A DNA stretch of 64,000 nucleotides from positions 192,195,887 to 192,259,886 of the forward strand of contig OV050030.1 in NCBI GenBank assembly GCA_920105625.2, written 5' to 3'. The translations under genes and the position numbers were made by a program. Positions 47,521 through 62,675 of this stretch are shown here, one piece after another; the first letter of the stretch is position 1, and each line of letters opens with the position of its first letter. Under the pieces are notes generated by a model that was given only the letters and a program-made list of their open reading frames with translations, was not told where the DNA came from and did no database searches. The DNA comes from Clusia tigrina. Its lineage: Eukaryota > Arthropoda > Insecta > Diptera > Clusiidae.

Positions 47521-50500
47521 TACAGGCATAGAGAAGGCAGCAGATCCCCCAATTGACAGCGACAGAGACGCCTACAGCGACGCCGACTGAGACGCCTACT
47601 GAAGCAGATAGGGGTAGATACAGGCATAGAGAAGGCAGCAGACCCCCCAATCGACAGCGGCTGCGACTGAGACGCCTACAGAGACGCTGACAGAGGCTGC
47701 GATGCCGACTGAGACGCCGACTGAGGCAGATCGGGGTAGATGTAGGCATAGAAAAGGCAGCAGCCCCCCAATCGACAGCGACAGAGACGCCTATAGCGAC
47801 GCCGACTGAGACGCCGACTTGGGCAGGTAGGGGTAGATACAGGCATAGAGAAGGCAGCAGACCCCCCAATCGACAGCGGCATCGACTGAGACGCGCACAG
47901 AGACGCTGACAGACGCTGCGACGCCGGCTGAGCCGCCGACTGAGACGCCGACTGGTGCGGATCGGTGTAGGTATAGGCATAGAGAAGGCAGCAGACCCCC
48001 CAATCGACAGCGGCATCGCCTAAGACGCGTACAAAGACGCTGACAAAGGCTGCGACGCCGACTGAGACGCTGACTGAGGCAGACAGGAGTAGATATAGGC
48101 ATAGAGAAAGCAGCAGTTTCCCCAATCCACCGCGGCATCGACTGAGACGCGTACAGAGACGCTGACAGAGGCTGCGACGCCGACTGAGACGCCGACTGAG
48201 GCTGATAGGGGTAGATATAGGCATAGAGAAGGTAGCAGACCCCCACTCGACAGCGGCAGTGACTGCGACTGAGATGTCTACAGAGACGCTGGCAGTGGCT
48301 GCGACGCCGACTGAGGCAGATAGGGGTAGATATAGGCATACAGAAGGCAGCAGACCCCCAATTGAAAGCGGCAGCGACTGAGACGCCTACAGAGACGCTG
48401 ACAGAGGCTGCGATGCCGACTGAGACCCCGACTGAGGCAAATAGGGGTAGATATAGGCATAGAGAAGGCAGCAGACACCCCTAATCGACACCGACTGAGA
48501 CGCCTACAGCGACGCCGACTGAGACGCCGACTGAGGCAGATAGGCGTAGATACAGGCATAGAGAAGGCAGCAGACCCCCAATCGACAGCGGCAGTTACTG
48601 AGACGCCTGCAGATACGCTGACAGAGGCTGCGACGCCGACTGAGACGCCGACTGGGGCGGATAGGGGTAGATATAGGCATAGAGAAGGCAGCAGACCCCC
48701 GCAATCGACAGCGGCAGGGTCGCCTACAGCGACGCCGACTGAGACGCCGACTGAGGCAGATAGGGGTAGATATAGGCATAGAGAAGGCAGCAGACCCCCC
48801 AATGGACAGCGGCACCGACTGAGACGCCTACAAAAACGCTGACAGAGGCAGCGACGCCGACTGAGACGCCGACTGAGGCAGATCGGGGCACATATAGGCA
48901 TAGAGAAGGCAGCAGACCCCCGCAATCGACAGCGACAGAGTCGCCTACAGCGACGCCGACTGAGGCGCCGACTGAGGCTGATAGGGGTAGATATTGGCAT
49001 AGAGAAGGCAGCAGACCCTCCAATCGACAGCGGCAGCGACTGAGACGCCTACTGAGACGCCGACTGAGACGCCGATGAGACACCGACTGAGGCAGATAGA
49101 GGTAGATATTGGCATAGAGAAGGCAGCAGACCCCCCAATGGACAGCGGCAGCGACTGAGACGCCTACAGAGACTCTGACAGAGGCTGCGACGCCGACTGA
49201 GACGCTGACTGAAGCAGATTGGGGTAGATACAGGCATAGAGAAGGCAGCAGACCCCCCAATCGGCAGCAGCTTCAACTGAAACGCGTACAGACACGCTGC
49301 CAGAGGCTGCGACGCCGACTGAGACGCCGATTGAGGCAGATAGGGGTAGATATTGGCATAGAGAAGGCAGCAGACCCTCCAATCGACAGCGGCAGCGACT
49401 GAGACGCCTACTGAGACGCCGACTGAGACGCCGACTGAGGCAGAGAGAGGTAGATATTGGCATAGATTAGGCAGCAGACCCTCCAATCGACAGCGGCAGC
49501 GAGTGAGACGCCTACAGAGACGCTGACAGAGGCTGCGACGCCGACTGAGACGCCGATTGAGGCAGATAGGGGTAGATATAGGCATAGAGAAGGCAGCAGA
49601 CCCCCAAATCGGCAGCGGCAGCGACTGAAACGCGTACAGAAATGGTGACAGAGGCTGCGACACCGACTGAGACACCAACTGAGGCAGATAGGGGTATATA
49701 TAGGCATAGAAAAGGCAGCAGCCCCCCAATCGACAGCGAGAGAGACGCCTACAGCGACGCCGACTGCGACGCCGACTGAGACGCCTACTGAGGCAGATAG
49801 GGGTAGATACAGGCATAGAGAAGGCAGCAGACCCCCCAATCGACAGCAGCATCGACTGAGACGCGTACAGAGACGCTGACAGAGGCTGCGATGCCGACAG
49901 AGACGCCGACTGAGACGCCAACTTATGCAAGTAGGGGTAGATACAGGCATAGAGAAGGCAGCAGACCCCCCAATCAACAGCGGCATCGACTGAGACGCGT
50001 ACTGAGACGCTGACAGAGGCTGCGACGCCGACTGAGGCAGATATTGGTAGATATAGGCATAGAGAAGGCAGCAGACCCTTCCCCCCCTAATCGACAGCGG
50101 CATCGACTGAGACGCCTTCAGAGACGCTGACAGAAGCTGCGACGCCGACTGAGATACCGACTGAGGCAGATAAGGGTAGATATAGGCATAGAGAAGGCAG
50201 CAGACCCCCCAATCGACAGCGGCAGCGACTGAGGCGCCTACAGAGATGCTGACAGAGGCTGCGACGCCGACTGAGACGCCGCCTGAGGCAGATAGGGGTA
50301 CATATAGGCATAGAGGGGGCAGCAGACCCCCCAATCGACAGCGGCAGCGACTGAGACGCCTACAGAGACGCTGGCAGTGGCTGCGACGCCGACTGAGGCA
50401 GATAGGGGTAGATATAGGCATAGAGAAAGCAGCAGACCCCCCAATCGACAGCGGCATCGACTGAGACGCGTACAGAGACGCTGACAGAGGCTGCGACGCC

Positions 50501-53500
50501 GACTGAGACGCCGACTGAGGCTGATAGGATATAGGCACAGAGAAAGCAGCAGACCCCCCAATCGACAGCGGCATCGACTGAGACGCGTACAGAGACGCTG
50601 GCAGTGGCTGCGACGGCGACTGCGGCAGATAGGGGTAGATATAGGCACACAGAAAGCAGCATATCCCCCAATTGACAGCGACAGAGACGCCTACAGTGAC
50701 GCCGACTGAGACGCCTACTGAGGCAGATAGGGGTAGATACAGGCATAGAGAAGGCAGCAGACCCCCCAATCGACAGCGGCATCGACTGAGACGCGTACAG
50801 AGACGCTGACAGAGGCTGCGATGCCGACTGAGACGCCGACTGAGGCAGATAGGGGTAGATATAGGCATAGAAAAGGCAGCAGCCCCCCCAATCGACAGCG
50901 ACAGAGACGCCTACAGCGACGCCGACTGAGACGCCGACTTGGGAAGGTAGGGATAGATACAGGCATAGAGAAGGCAGCAGACCCCCCAATCGACAGCGGC
51001 ATCGACTGAGGCGCGTACAGAGACGCTGACAGAGGCTGCGACGCCGACTGAGGCAGATAGGGGTAGATATAGGCATAGAGAAGGCAGCAGACATCCCCAA
51101 TCGACAGCGGCATCGACTGAGTCGCCTACAGAGACGCTGACAGAAGCTGCGAAGCCGACTGAGATACCGACTGAGGCAGATAGGCGGAGATATAGGCATA
51201 GAGAAGGGAGCAGACCCCCCACTCGACAGCGGCAGTGACTGCGACTGAGACGTCTACAGAGACGCTGGCAGTGGCTGCGACGCCGACTGAGGCAGATAGG
51301 GGTAGATATAGGCATAGAGAAGGCGGCAGACCCCCCAATCGACAGCGGCAGCGACTGAGACGACTACAGAGACGCTGACAGAGGCTGCACCGCCGACTGA
51401 GACGCCGACTGAGCAGATTGGGGTAGATATAGGCATAGAGGAGGCAGCAGACCACCCACTCGACAGCGGCAGTGACTGCGACTGAGACGTCTGCAGAGAC
51501 GCTGGCAGTGGCTGCGACGCCGACTGAGGCGGATAGGGGTGGATATAGGCATACAGAAGGCAGCAGACCCCCCAATTGACAGCGGCAGCGACTGAGATGC
51601 CTGTAGTTATAGGAATAGAGAAGGCAGCAGACCCCCCAATCGACAGCGGCATCTACTGAGACGCCTATAGAGAAGCTGACAGAGGCTGCGATGCCGACAG
51701 AGACGCCGACTGAGGCAGATAGGGGTAGATATAGGCATAGAGAAGGCAGCATACCCCCGAATGGACAGCGGCAGCGACTGAGACGCCTACAGAGACGCTG
51801 ACAGAGGCTGCGATGCCGACAGAGACGTCGCCTGAGGCAGATAGTGGTAGATATGGGCATAGAAAAGGCAGCAGACCCCCAATCGACAGCGACTGAGACG
51901 CCTACAGCGACGCCGACTGAGACGCCGGCTGAGGCAGATATGCGAAGATACAGGCATAGAGAAGGCAGCAGACCCCCCAATCGACAGCGGCATCGCCTGA
52001 GACGCGTACAAAGACGCTGACAAAGGCTGCGACGCCGACTGAGACGCCGACTGAGGCAGACAGGAGTAGATATAGGCATAGAGAAAGCAGTAGTTTCCCC
52101 AATCCACAGCGGCATCGACTGAGACGCGTACAGAGACGCTGACAGAGGCTGCGACGCCGACTGTGACGCCGACTGAGGCTGATAGGGGTAGATATAGTCA
52201 TAGAGAAGGTAGCAGACCCCCCACTCCCCCCAGCGGCAGTGACTGCGACTGAGATGTCTACAGAGACGCTGGCAGTGGCTGGGACGCCGACTGAGGCAGA
52301 TAGGGGTATATATAGGCATACAGAAGGCAGCAGACCCCCCAATTGACAGCGGCAGCGACTGAGACGCGTACAGAGATGCTGACAGAGGCTGCGACGCCGA
52401 CTGAGACGCCGACTGAGGCAGATAGGGGTAGATATTGGCAAAGAGACGGCAGCAGACCCCCCCAATCGAGAGCGGAATCAACTGAGACGCCGACTGAGAC
52501 GCCGACTGAGGCAGATAGGGGTCGATATTGCCATAGAGAAGGCAGCAGACCACCCCAATCGACAGCGGCAGCGACTGAGACGCCTACAGAAACGCTGACA
52601 GAGGCTGCTATGCCGACTGAGTTGCCGACTGAGGCAGATAGGGGTAGATATAGGCATAGAGAAGGCAGCAGACACCCCAATCGACTGCGATTGAGACGCC
52701 TTCAGCGACTCCGACTGAGACGCCGACTGAGGCAGATAGGCGTAGATACAGGCACAGAGACGGCAGCAGACCCCCCAATCGACAGCGGCATCGTCTGAGG
52801 CTCGTACAGAGACGCTGACAGAGGCTGCGACGCCGACTGAGACGGCGACAGAGGCAGATTGGGGTAGATACAGGCATAGAGAAGGCAGCAGACCCCCCAA
52901 TCGACAGCGGCATCGACTGAGATGCGTAGAGACACGCTGACAGAGGCTGCGACGCCGACTGAGGCTGATAGGGGTAGATATAGGCATAGAGAAGGCAGCA
53001 GACCCCTCAATCGACACCGACTGAGATGCCGAGAGCGACGCTGACTGACACGCCGAATTAAGCAGATAGGCGTAGATACAGGCAGAGAGAAGGCAGCAGA
53101 CCCCCCGCAATCGACAGCGACAGAGTCGCCTACAGCGACGCCGACTGAGACGCCGACTGGGGCGGATAGGGGTAGATATAGGCATAGAGAAGGCAGCAGA
53201 CCCGCACTCCACAGCAGCAGCTACTGAGACGCCTACAGAGACGCTGACAGAGGCTGCGATGCTGACTGAGACGCAGGCTGAGGCAAATAGGGGTAGATAT
53301 AGGCATAGAGAAGGCAGCAGACCCCCCAATCGACAGCGGTAGCGACTGAGACGCCTACAGAGACGCTGACAGGGGCAGCGACGCCGACTGAGACGCCGAC
53401 TGAGGCAGATTGGGGTAGATATAGGCATAGAGAAGGCAGCAGACCCCCCTAATCGACACCGACTGAGACGCCGACTGAGGTAGATAGGCGTAGATACAGG

Positions 53501-53979
53501 CATAGAGAAGGCAGCAGACCCCCGCAATCTACAGCGACAGAGTCGCCTACAGCGACGCCGACTGAGACGCCGACTGAGGCAGATAGGGGTAGATATAGGC
53601 ATAGAGAAGGCAGCAGACCCCCCAATGGACAGCGGCAGCGACTGAGACGCCTACAGAGACGCTGACAGAGGCAGCGATGCCGACTGAGACGCCGACTGAG
53701 GCAGATATTGGTAGAAATAGGCATAGAGAAGCCAGCAGACCCCCCAATCGACAGCGGTAGCGACTGAGACGCCTACAGAGACGCTGACAGGGGCAGCGAC
53801 GCCGACTGAGACGCCGTCTGAGGCAGATTGGGGTATAGAGAAGCCAGCAGACCCCGCAATCGACAGCAACATCGCCTGAGACGCGTAGAGAGACGCTGAA
53901 AGAGGCTGCGACTCCGGCTGAAACGCCGACTGAGGCAGACAGGAGCAGATATAAGCATAGAGAAAGCAGCAGACCCCCA

Positions 53980-56900
53980 ATCGACAGCGGCAGCTACTGA
54001 GACGCCTACAGAGACGCTGACTGAGGCTGCGACGCCGACTGAGACGCCGACTGAGGCAGATAGGGGTACATATAGGCATAGAGAAGGCAGCAGACCCCCG
54101 CAATCGAAAGCGACAGAGTCGCCTACAGCGACGCCGACTGAGACGCCGACTGAGGCAGATAGGGGTAGATATAGGCATAGAGAAGGCAGCAGACCCCCAA
54201 TGGACAGCGGCAGCGACTGAGATGCCTACAGAGACGCCGACAGAGGCTGCGATGCCGACTGAGACGATGACTGAGACGCCGATTGAGGCAGATAGGGGTA
54301 GATATAGGCATAGAGAAGGCAGCAGACCCCCCTAATCGACACCGACTCAGACGTTTACAGCGACGCCGACTGAGACGCCGACTGAGGCAGATAGACGTAG
54401 ATACAGGCATAAAAAAGGCAGCAGACCCCCAATCGACAGCGGCAGCTACTGAGACGCCTACAGATACGCTGACAGAGGCTGTGACGCCGACTGAGACGCC
54501 GACTGGGGCGGATAGGGGTAGATATAGGCATAGAGAAGGCAGCAGACCCCCACTCCACAGCGGCAGCTACTGAGACGCCTACAGAGACGCTGACAGAGGC
54601 TGCGACGCCGACTGAGACGCCGACTGAGGCAGATAGGGGTACATATAGGCATAGAGAAGGCAGCAGACCCCCGCAATCGAAAGCGACAGAGTCGCCTACA
54701 GCGACGCCGACTGAGACGCCGACTGAGGCAGATAGAGGTAGATATAGGCATAGAGAAGGCAGCAGACCCCCAATGGACAGCGGCAGCGACTGAGATGCCT
54801 ACAGAGACGCTGACAGAGGCTGCGATGCCGACTGAGACGATGACTGAGACGCCGATTGAGGCAGATAGGGGTAGATATAGGCATAGAGAAGGCAGCAGAC
54901 CCCCCTAATCGACACCGACTCAGACGTTTACAGCGACGCCGACTGAGACGCCGACTGAGGCAGATAGACGTAGATACAGGCATAAAAAAGGCAGCAGACC
55001 CCCAATCGACAGCGGCAGCTACTGAGACGCCTACAGATACGCTGACAGAGGCTGTGATGCCGACTGAGACGCCGACTGGGGCGGATAGGGGTAGATATAG
55101 GCATAGAGAAGGCAGCAGACCCCCCCTAATCGACACCGACTGAGACGCCTACAGCGACGCCGACTGAGACGCCGACTGAGGCAGATATTCGTATATACAG
55201 GCATAGAGAAGGCAGCAGACCCCCCCAATCGACAACGGCATCGACTGAGACTCATACAGAGACGCTGACAGAGGCTGCGATGCCGACTGAGACGGCGACT
55301 GAGGCAGACAGGAGTAGATATAGGCATAGAGAAAGCAGCAGACCCCCCAATCCACAGCGGCAGCGACTGAGACGTCTACAGAGACACTGACAAAGGCTAC
55401 GACGCCGACTGAGACGCTGACTGAAGCAGATTGGGGTAGATACAGGCATAGAGAAGGCAGCAGACCCCCCAATCGACAGCGGCTTCGACTGAGACGCGTA
55501 CAGAGACGCTAACAGAGGCTGCGACGCCGACTGAGACGCCGACTGAGGCTGATAGGGGTAGATATAGGCATAGAGAAGGCAGCAGACCCCCCACTCGACA
55601 GCGGCAGCTACTGAGACGCCTACAGAGACGCTGACAGAGGCTGCGACGCCGACTGAGACGCCGACTGAGGCAGATAGGGGTACATATAGGCATAGAGAAG
55701 GCAGCAGACCCCGCAATCTACAGCGACAGAGTCGCCTACAGCGACGCCGACTGAGACGCCGACTGAGGCAGATAGGGGTAGATATAGGCATAGAGAAGGC
55801 AGCAGACCCCCCAATGGACAGCGGCATCGACTGAGACTCATACAGAGACGCTGACAGAGGCAGCGATGCCGACTGAGACGCCGACTGAGGCAGATAGGGC
55901 ATAGAGAAGGCAGCAGACCCCCTAATCGACACCGACTGAGACGCCTACAGCGACGCCGACGGAGACGCCGACTGAGGTAGATAGGCGTAGATACAGGCAT
56001 AGAGAAGGCAGCAGACCCCCACTCCACAGCGGCAGCTACTGAGACGCCTACAGAGACGCTGACAGAGGCTGCGACGCCGAGTGAGACGCCGACTGAGGCA
56101 GATAGGGGTAGATATAGGCATAGAGAAGCCAGCAGACCCCCCAATCGACAGCGGTAGCGACTGAGACGCCTACAGAGACGCTGACAAAGGCAGCGACGCC
56201 GACTGAGACGCCGACTGGGGCAGATTGGGGTATAGAGAAGCCAGCAGACCCCGCAATCGACAGCAACATCGCCTGAGATGCGTAGAGAGACGCTAAAAGA
56301 GGCTGCGACTCCGACTGAAACGCCGACTGAGGCAGACAGGAGTAGATATAAACATAGAGAAAGCAGCAGACCCCCCAATCGACAGCGGCAGCTACTGAGA
56401 CGCCTACAGAGACGCTGACAGAGGCTGCGACGCCGACTGAGACGCCGACTGAGGCAGATAGGGGTACATATAGGCATAGAGAAGGCAGCAGACCCCCCAA
56501 TCGACAGCGGCTTCGACTGAGACGCGTACAGAGACGCTGACAGAGGCTGCGACGCCGACTGAGACGCCGACTGAGACGCCGACTGAGGCTGATAGGGGTA
56601 GATATAGGCATAGAGAAGGCAGCAGACCCCCCACTCGACAGCGGCAGCTACTGAGACGCCTACAGAGACGCTGACAGAGGCTGCGACGCCGACTGAGACG
56701 CCGACTGAGGCAGATAGGGCATAGAGAAGGCAGCAGACCCCCGCAATCTACAGCGACAGAGTCGCCTACAGCGACGCCGACTGAGACGCCGACTGAGGCA
56801 GATAGGGGTAGATATAGGCATAGAGAAGGCAGCAGACCCCCCAATGGACAGCGGCATCGACTGAGACTCATACAGAGACGCTGACAGAGGCAGCGATGCC

Positions 56901-59900
56901 GACTGAGACGCCGACTGAGGCAGATAGGGCATAGAGAAGGCAGCAGACCCCCCCTAATCGACACCGACTCAGACGTCTACAGCGACGCCGACTGAGACGC
57001 CGACTGAGGCAGATAGACGTAGATACAGGCATAAAAAAGGCAGCAGACCCCCAATCGACAGCGGCAGCTACTGAGACGCCTACAGAGACGCTGACTGAGG
57101 CTGCGACGCCGACTGAGACGCCGACTGAGGCAGATAGGGGTACATATAGGCATAGAGAAGGCAGCAGACCCCCGCAATCGAAAGCGACAGAGTCGCCTAC
57201 AGCGACGCCGACTGAGACGCCGACTGAGGCAGATAGGGGTAGATATAGGCATAGAGAAGGCAGCAGACCCCCAATGGACAGCGGCAGCGACTGAGATGCC
57301 TACAGAGACGCTGACAGAGGCTGCGCTGCCGACTGAGACGATGACTGAGACGCCGATTGAGGCAGATAGGGGTAGATATAGGCATAGAGAAGGCAGCAGA
57401 CCCCCCTAATCGACACCGACTCAGACGTTTACAGCGACGCCGACTGAGACGCCGACTGAGGCAGATAGACGTAGATACAGGCATAAAAAAGGCAGCAGAC
57501 CCCCAATCGACAGCGGCAGCTACTGAGACGCCTACAGATACGCTGACAGAGGCTGTGACGCCGACTGAGCCGCCGACTGGGGCGGATAGGGGTAGATATA
57601 GGCATAGAGAAGGCAGCAGACCCCCACTCCACAGCGGCAGCTACTGAGACGCCTACAGAGACGCTGACAGAGGCTGCGACGCCGACTGAGACGCCGACTG
57701 AGGCAGATAGGGGTACATATAGGCATAGAGAAGGCAGCAGACCCCCGCAATCGAAAGCGACAGAGTCGCCTACAGCGACGCCGACTGAGACGCCGACTGA
57801 GGCAGATAGAGGTAGATATAGGCATAGAGAAGGCACCAGACCCCCAATGGACAGCGGCAGCGACTGAGATGCCTACAGAGACGCTGACAGAGGCTGCGAT
57901 GCCGACTGAGACGATGACTGAGACGCCGATTGAGGCAGATAGGGGTAGATATAGGCATAGAGAAGGCAGCAGACCCCCCTAATCGACACCGACTCAGACG
58001 TTTACAGCGACGCCGACTGAGACGCCGACTGAGGCAGATAGACGTAGATACAGGCATAAAAAAGGCAGCAGACCCCCAATCGACAGCGGCAGCTACTGAG
58101 ACGCCTACAGATACGCTGACAGAGGCTGTGATGCCGACTGAGACGCCGACTGGGGCGGATAGGGGTAGATATAGGCATAGAGAAGGCAGCAGACCCCCCT
58201 AATCGACACCGACTGAGACGCCTACAGCGACGCCGACTGAGACGCCGACTGAGGCAGATAGGCGTATATACAGGCATAGAGAAGGCAGCAGACCCCCCCA
58301 ATCGACAACGGCATCGACTGAGACTCATACAGAGACGCTGACAGAGGCTGCGATGCCGACTGAGACGGCGACTGAGGCAGACAGGAGTAGATATAGGCAT
58401 AGAGAAAGCAGCAGACCCCCCAATCCACAGCGGCAGCGACTGAGACGTCTACAGAGACACTGACAAAGGCTACGACGCCGACTGAGACGCTGACTGAAGC
58501 AGATTGGGGTAGATACAGGCATAGAGAAGGCAGCAGACCCCCCAATCGACAGCGGCTTCGACTGAGACGCGTACAGAGACGCTAACAGAGGTTGCGACGC
58601 CGACTGAGACGCCGACTGAGGCTGATAGGGGTAGATATAGGCATAGAGAAGGCAGCAGACCCCCCACTCGACAGCGGCAGCTACTGAGACGCCTACAGAG
58701 ACGCTGACAGAGGCTGCGACGCCGACTGAGACGCCGACTGAGGCAGATAGGGGTACATATAGGCATAGAGAAGGCAGCAGACCCCGCAATCTACAGCGAC
58801 AGAGTCGCCTACAGCGACGCCGACTGAGACGCCGACTGAGGCAGATAGGGGTAGATATAGGCATAGAGAAGGCAGCAGACCCCCCAATGGACAGCGGCAT
58901 CGACTGAGACTCATACAGAGACGCTGACAGAGGCAGCGATGCCGACTGAGACGCCGACTGAGGCAGATAGGGCATAGAGAAGGCAGCAGACCCCCTAATC
59001 GACACCGACTGAGACGCCTACAGCGACGCCGACTGAGACGCCGACTGAGGTAGATAGGCGTAGATACAGGCATAGAGAAGGCAGCAGACCCCCACTCCAC
59101 AGCGGCAGCTACTGAGACGCCTACAGAGACGCTGACAGAGGCTGCGACGCCGACTGAGACGCCGACTGAGGCAGATAGGGGTAGATATAGGCATAGAGAA
59201 GCCAGCAGACCCCCCAATCGACAGCGGTAGCGACTGAGACGCCTACAGAGACGCTGACAGAGGCAGCGACGCCGACTGAGACGCCGACAGGGGCAGATTG
59301 GGGTATAGAGAAGCCAGCAGACCCCGCAATCGACAGCAACATCGCCTGAGACGCGTAGAGAGACGCTAAAAGAGGCTGCGACTCCGACTGAAACGCCGAC
59401 TGAGGCAGACAGGAGTAGATATAAACATAGAGAAAGCAGCAGACCCCCAATCGACAGCGGCAGCTACTGAGACGCCTACAGAGACGCTGACAGAGGCTGC
59501 GACGCCGACTGAGACGCCGACTGAGGCAGATAGGGGTACATATAGGCATAGAGAAGGCAGCAGACCCCCCAATCGACAGCGGCTTCGACTGAGACGCGTA
59601 CAGAGACGCTGACAGAGGCTGCGACGCCGACTGAGACGCCGACTGAGGCTGATAGGGGTAGATATAGGCATAGAGAAGGCAGCAGACCCCCCACTCGACA
59701 GCGGCAGCTACTGAGACGCCTACAGAGACGCTGACAGAGGCTGCGACGCCGACTGAGACGCCGACTGAGGCAGATAGGGGTACATATAGGCATAGAGAAT
59801 TCAGCAGACCCCCGCAATCTACAGCGACAGAGTCGCCTACAGCGACGCCGACTGAGACGCCGACTGAGGCAGATAGGGGTAGATATAGGCATAGAGAAGG

Positions 59901-60125
59901 CAGCAGACCCCCCAATCGACAGCGGCATCGACTGAGACTCATACAGAGACGCTGACAGAGGCAGCGATGCCGACTGAGACGCCGACTGAGGCAGATAGGG
60001 CATAGAGAAGGCAGCAGACCCCCCCTAATCGACACCGACTCAGACGTCTACAGCGACGCCGACTGAGACGCCGACTGAGGCAGATAGACGTAGATACAGG
60101 CATAAAAAAGGCAGCAGACCCCCAA
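53980..60125 (+). repeat. Tandem duplication, 3.07-kb unit (two copies) with nested 573-bp repeats
   Basis: Unit 1 is about 53980-57050 and unit 2 about 57054-60125, offset 3074 falling to 3071. Inside each unit a 573-bp step repeats (54283/54856 and 57357/57930) with markers ACTGAGACGATGACTGAGAC, GACTCAGACGTTTACAGCGA and GGCATAAAAAAGGCAGCAGA. The copies differ at only occasional bases. Confidence 0.88.
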
Positions 60126-62675
60126 TCGACAGCGGCAGCTACTGAGAAGCCTACAGATACGCTGACAGAGGCTGTGACGCCGACTGAGACGCCGACTGAG
60201 ACGCCGACTGGGGCGGATAGGGGTAGATATAGGCATAGAGAAGGCAGCAGACCCCCCACTCGACAGCGGCAGCTACTGAGACGCCTACAGAGACGCTGAC
60301 AGAGGCAGCGACGCCGACTGAGACGCCGACTGGGGCAGATTGGGGTATAGAGAAGCCAGCAGACCCCGCAATCGACAGCAACATCGCCTGAGACGCGTAG
60401 AGAGACGCTGACAGAGGCTGCGACGCCGACTGAGACGCCGACTGAGGCAGATAGGGGTAGATATAGGCATAGAGAAGGCAGCAGACCCCCAAATCGACAG
60501 CGGCAGCGACTGAGACGCGTACAGAGATGGTGACAGAGGCTGCGACACCGACTGAGACGCCAACTGAGGCAGATAGGGGTAGATATAGGCATAGAAAAGG
60601 CAGCAGCCCCCCCAATCGACAGCGAGAGAGACGCCGACAGCGACGCAGACTGAGACGCCGACTTGGGCAGGTAGGGGTAGATACAGGCATAGAGAAGGCA
60701 GCAGACCCCCCCAATCGACAGCGGCATCGACTGAGACGCGTACTGAGACGCTGACAGAGGCTGCGACGCCGACTGAGGCGCCGACTGAGGCGCTAACTGA
60801 GGCAGATAGGGGTAGATATAGGCATAGAGAAGGCAGCAGACCCCCCCCCCTAATCGACAGCGGCATCGACTGAGACGCCTTCAGAGACGCTGACAGAGGC
60901 TGCCATGCCGACTGAGACGCCGACTGAGGCTGATAGGGGTAGATATAGGCATAGAGAAGGCAGCAGACCCCCCTAATCGACACCGACTGAGACGCCTACA
61001 GCGACGCCGACTGAGACGCCGACTGAGGCAGATAGACGTAGATACAGGCATAGAGAATGCAGCAGACCCCCAATCGATAGCGGCAGCTACTGAGACGCCT
61101 ACAGTTACGCTGGCAGAGGCTGTGATGCCGACTGGGGTGGATAGGGGTAGATATTGGCATAGAGAAGGCTGCAGACTCCCAATCGACAGCGGCAGCTACT
61201 GAGAGGCCTACAGAGACGCTGACAGAAGCTGCGACGCCGACTGAGGCAGATAGTGGTAGTTATAGGCATAGAGAAGCAGCAGAACCTCCAATCGACAGCG
61301 GCATCGCCTGAGAATCATACAGAGACGCTGACAGAGGCTACGATGCCGACTGAGACGGCAACTGAGGCAGACAAGAGTAGATATAGGCATAGAGAAAGCA
61401 GCAGACCCCCCAATCCACAGCGGCAGCGACTGAGACGTCTACACAGACACTGACAAAGGCTGCGACGCCGACTGAGATGCTGACTGAAGCAGATTGGGGT
61501 AGATACAGGCATAGAGAAGGCAGCAGACCCCCAATCGACAGCGGCTTCGACTGAGACGCGTACAGAGACGCTGACATTGGCTGCGACGCCGACTGAGACG
61601 CCGACTGAGGCTGATAGGGGTAGATATAGGCATAGAGAAGGCAGCAGACCCCCCACTCGACAGCGGTAGCTACTGAGACGCCTACAGAGACGCAGACAGA
61701 GGCTGCGACGCCGACTGAGACGCCGACTGAGGCAGATAGGGGTACATATAGGCATAGAGAATGCAGCAGACCTCGCAATCGACAGCGACAGAGTCGCCTA
61801 CAGCAACGCAGACTGAGACGCCGACTGAGGCAGATAGGGGTAGATATAGGCATAGAGAAGGCAGCAGACGCCCCAATGGACAGCGGCAGCGACTGAGACG
61901 CCTGCAGAGACGCTGACAGAGGCTGCGATGCCGACTGAGACGCCGACTGAGGCAAATAGGGGTAGATATAGGCATAGAGAAGACAGCAGACCACCCTAAT
62001 CGACACCGACTGAGATGCCTACTGCGACGCCGACTGAGAAGCCGACTGAGGCAGATAGGCGTAGATACAGGCATAGAGAAGGCAGTAGACCCCCCAATCG
62101 AAAGCGGCTTCGACTGAGACGCGTACAGAGACGCTGACAGAGGCTGCGACGCCCACTGAGATGCCGACTGAGGCAGATAGGGGTAGATATAGGCATAGAG
62201 AAGGCAGCAGACCCTCCAATCGACAGCGTCAGCGACTGAGACGCCTACAGAGACGCTGACAGAGGCTGCGACGCCGACTGAGACGCCGATTGAGGCAGAT
62301 AGGGGTAGATATAGGCATAGAGAAGGCAGCAGACCCCCAAATCGACAGCGGCAGCGACTGAGACGCTTACAGAGATGGTGACAGAGGCTGCGACACCGAC
62401 TGAGACGCCAACTGAGGCCGATAGGGGTAGATATAGGCATAGAAAAGGCAGCAGCCCCCCCAATCGACAGCGACAGAGACGCCTACAGCGACGCAGACTG
62501 AGACGCCTACTGGGGCAGGTAGGGGTAGATACAGGCATAGAGAAGGCAGCAGACCCCCCAATCCATAGCGGCATCGACTGAGACGCCTACTGAGACGCTG
62601 ACAGAGGCTGCGACGCCAACTGAGGCGCCAACTGAGGCAGATAGGGGTAGATATAGGCATAGAGAAGGCAGCAGA

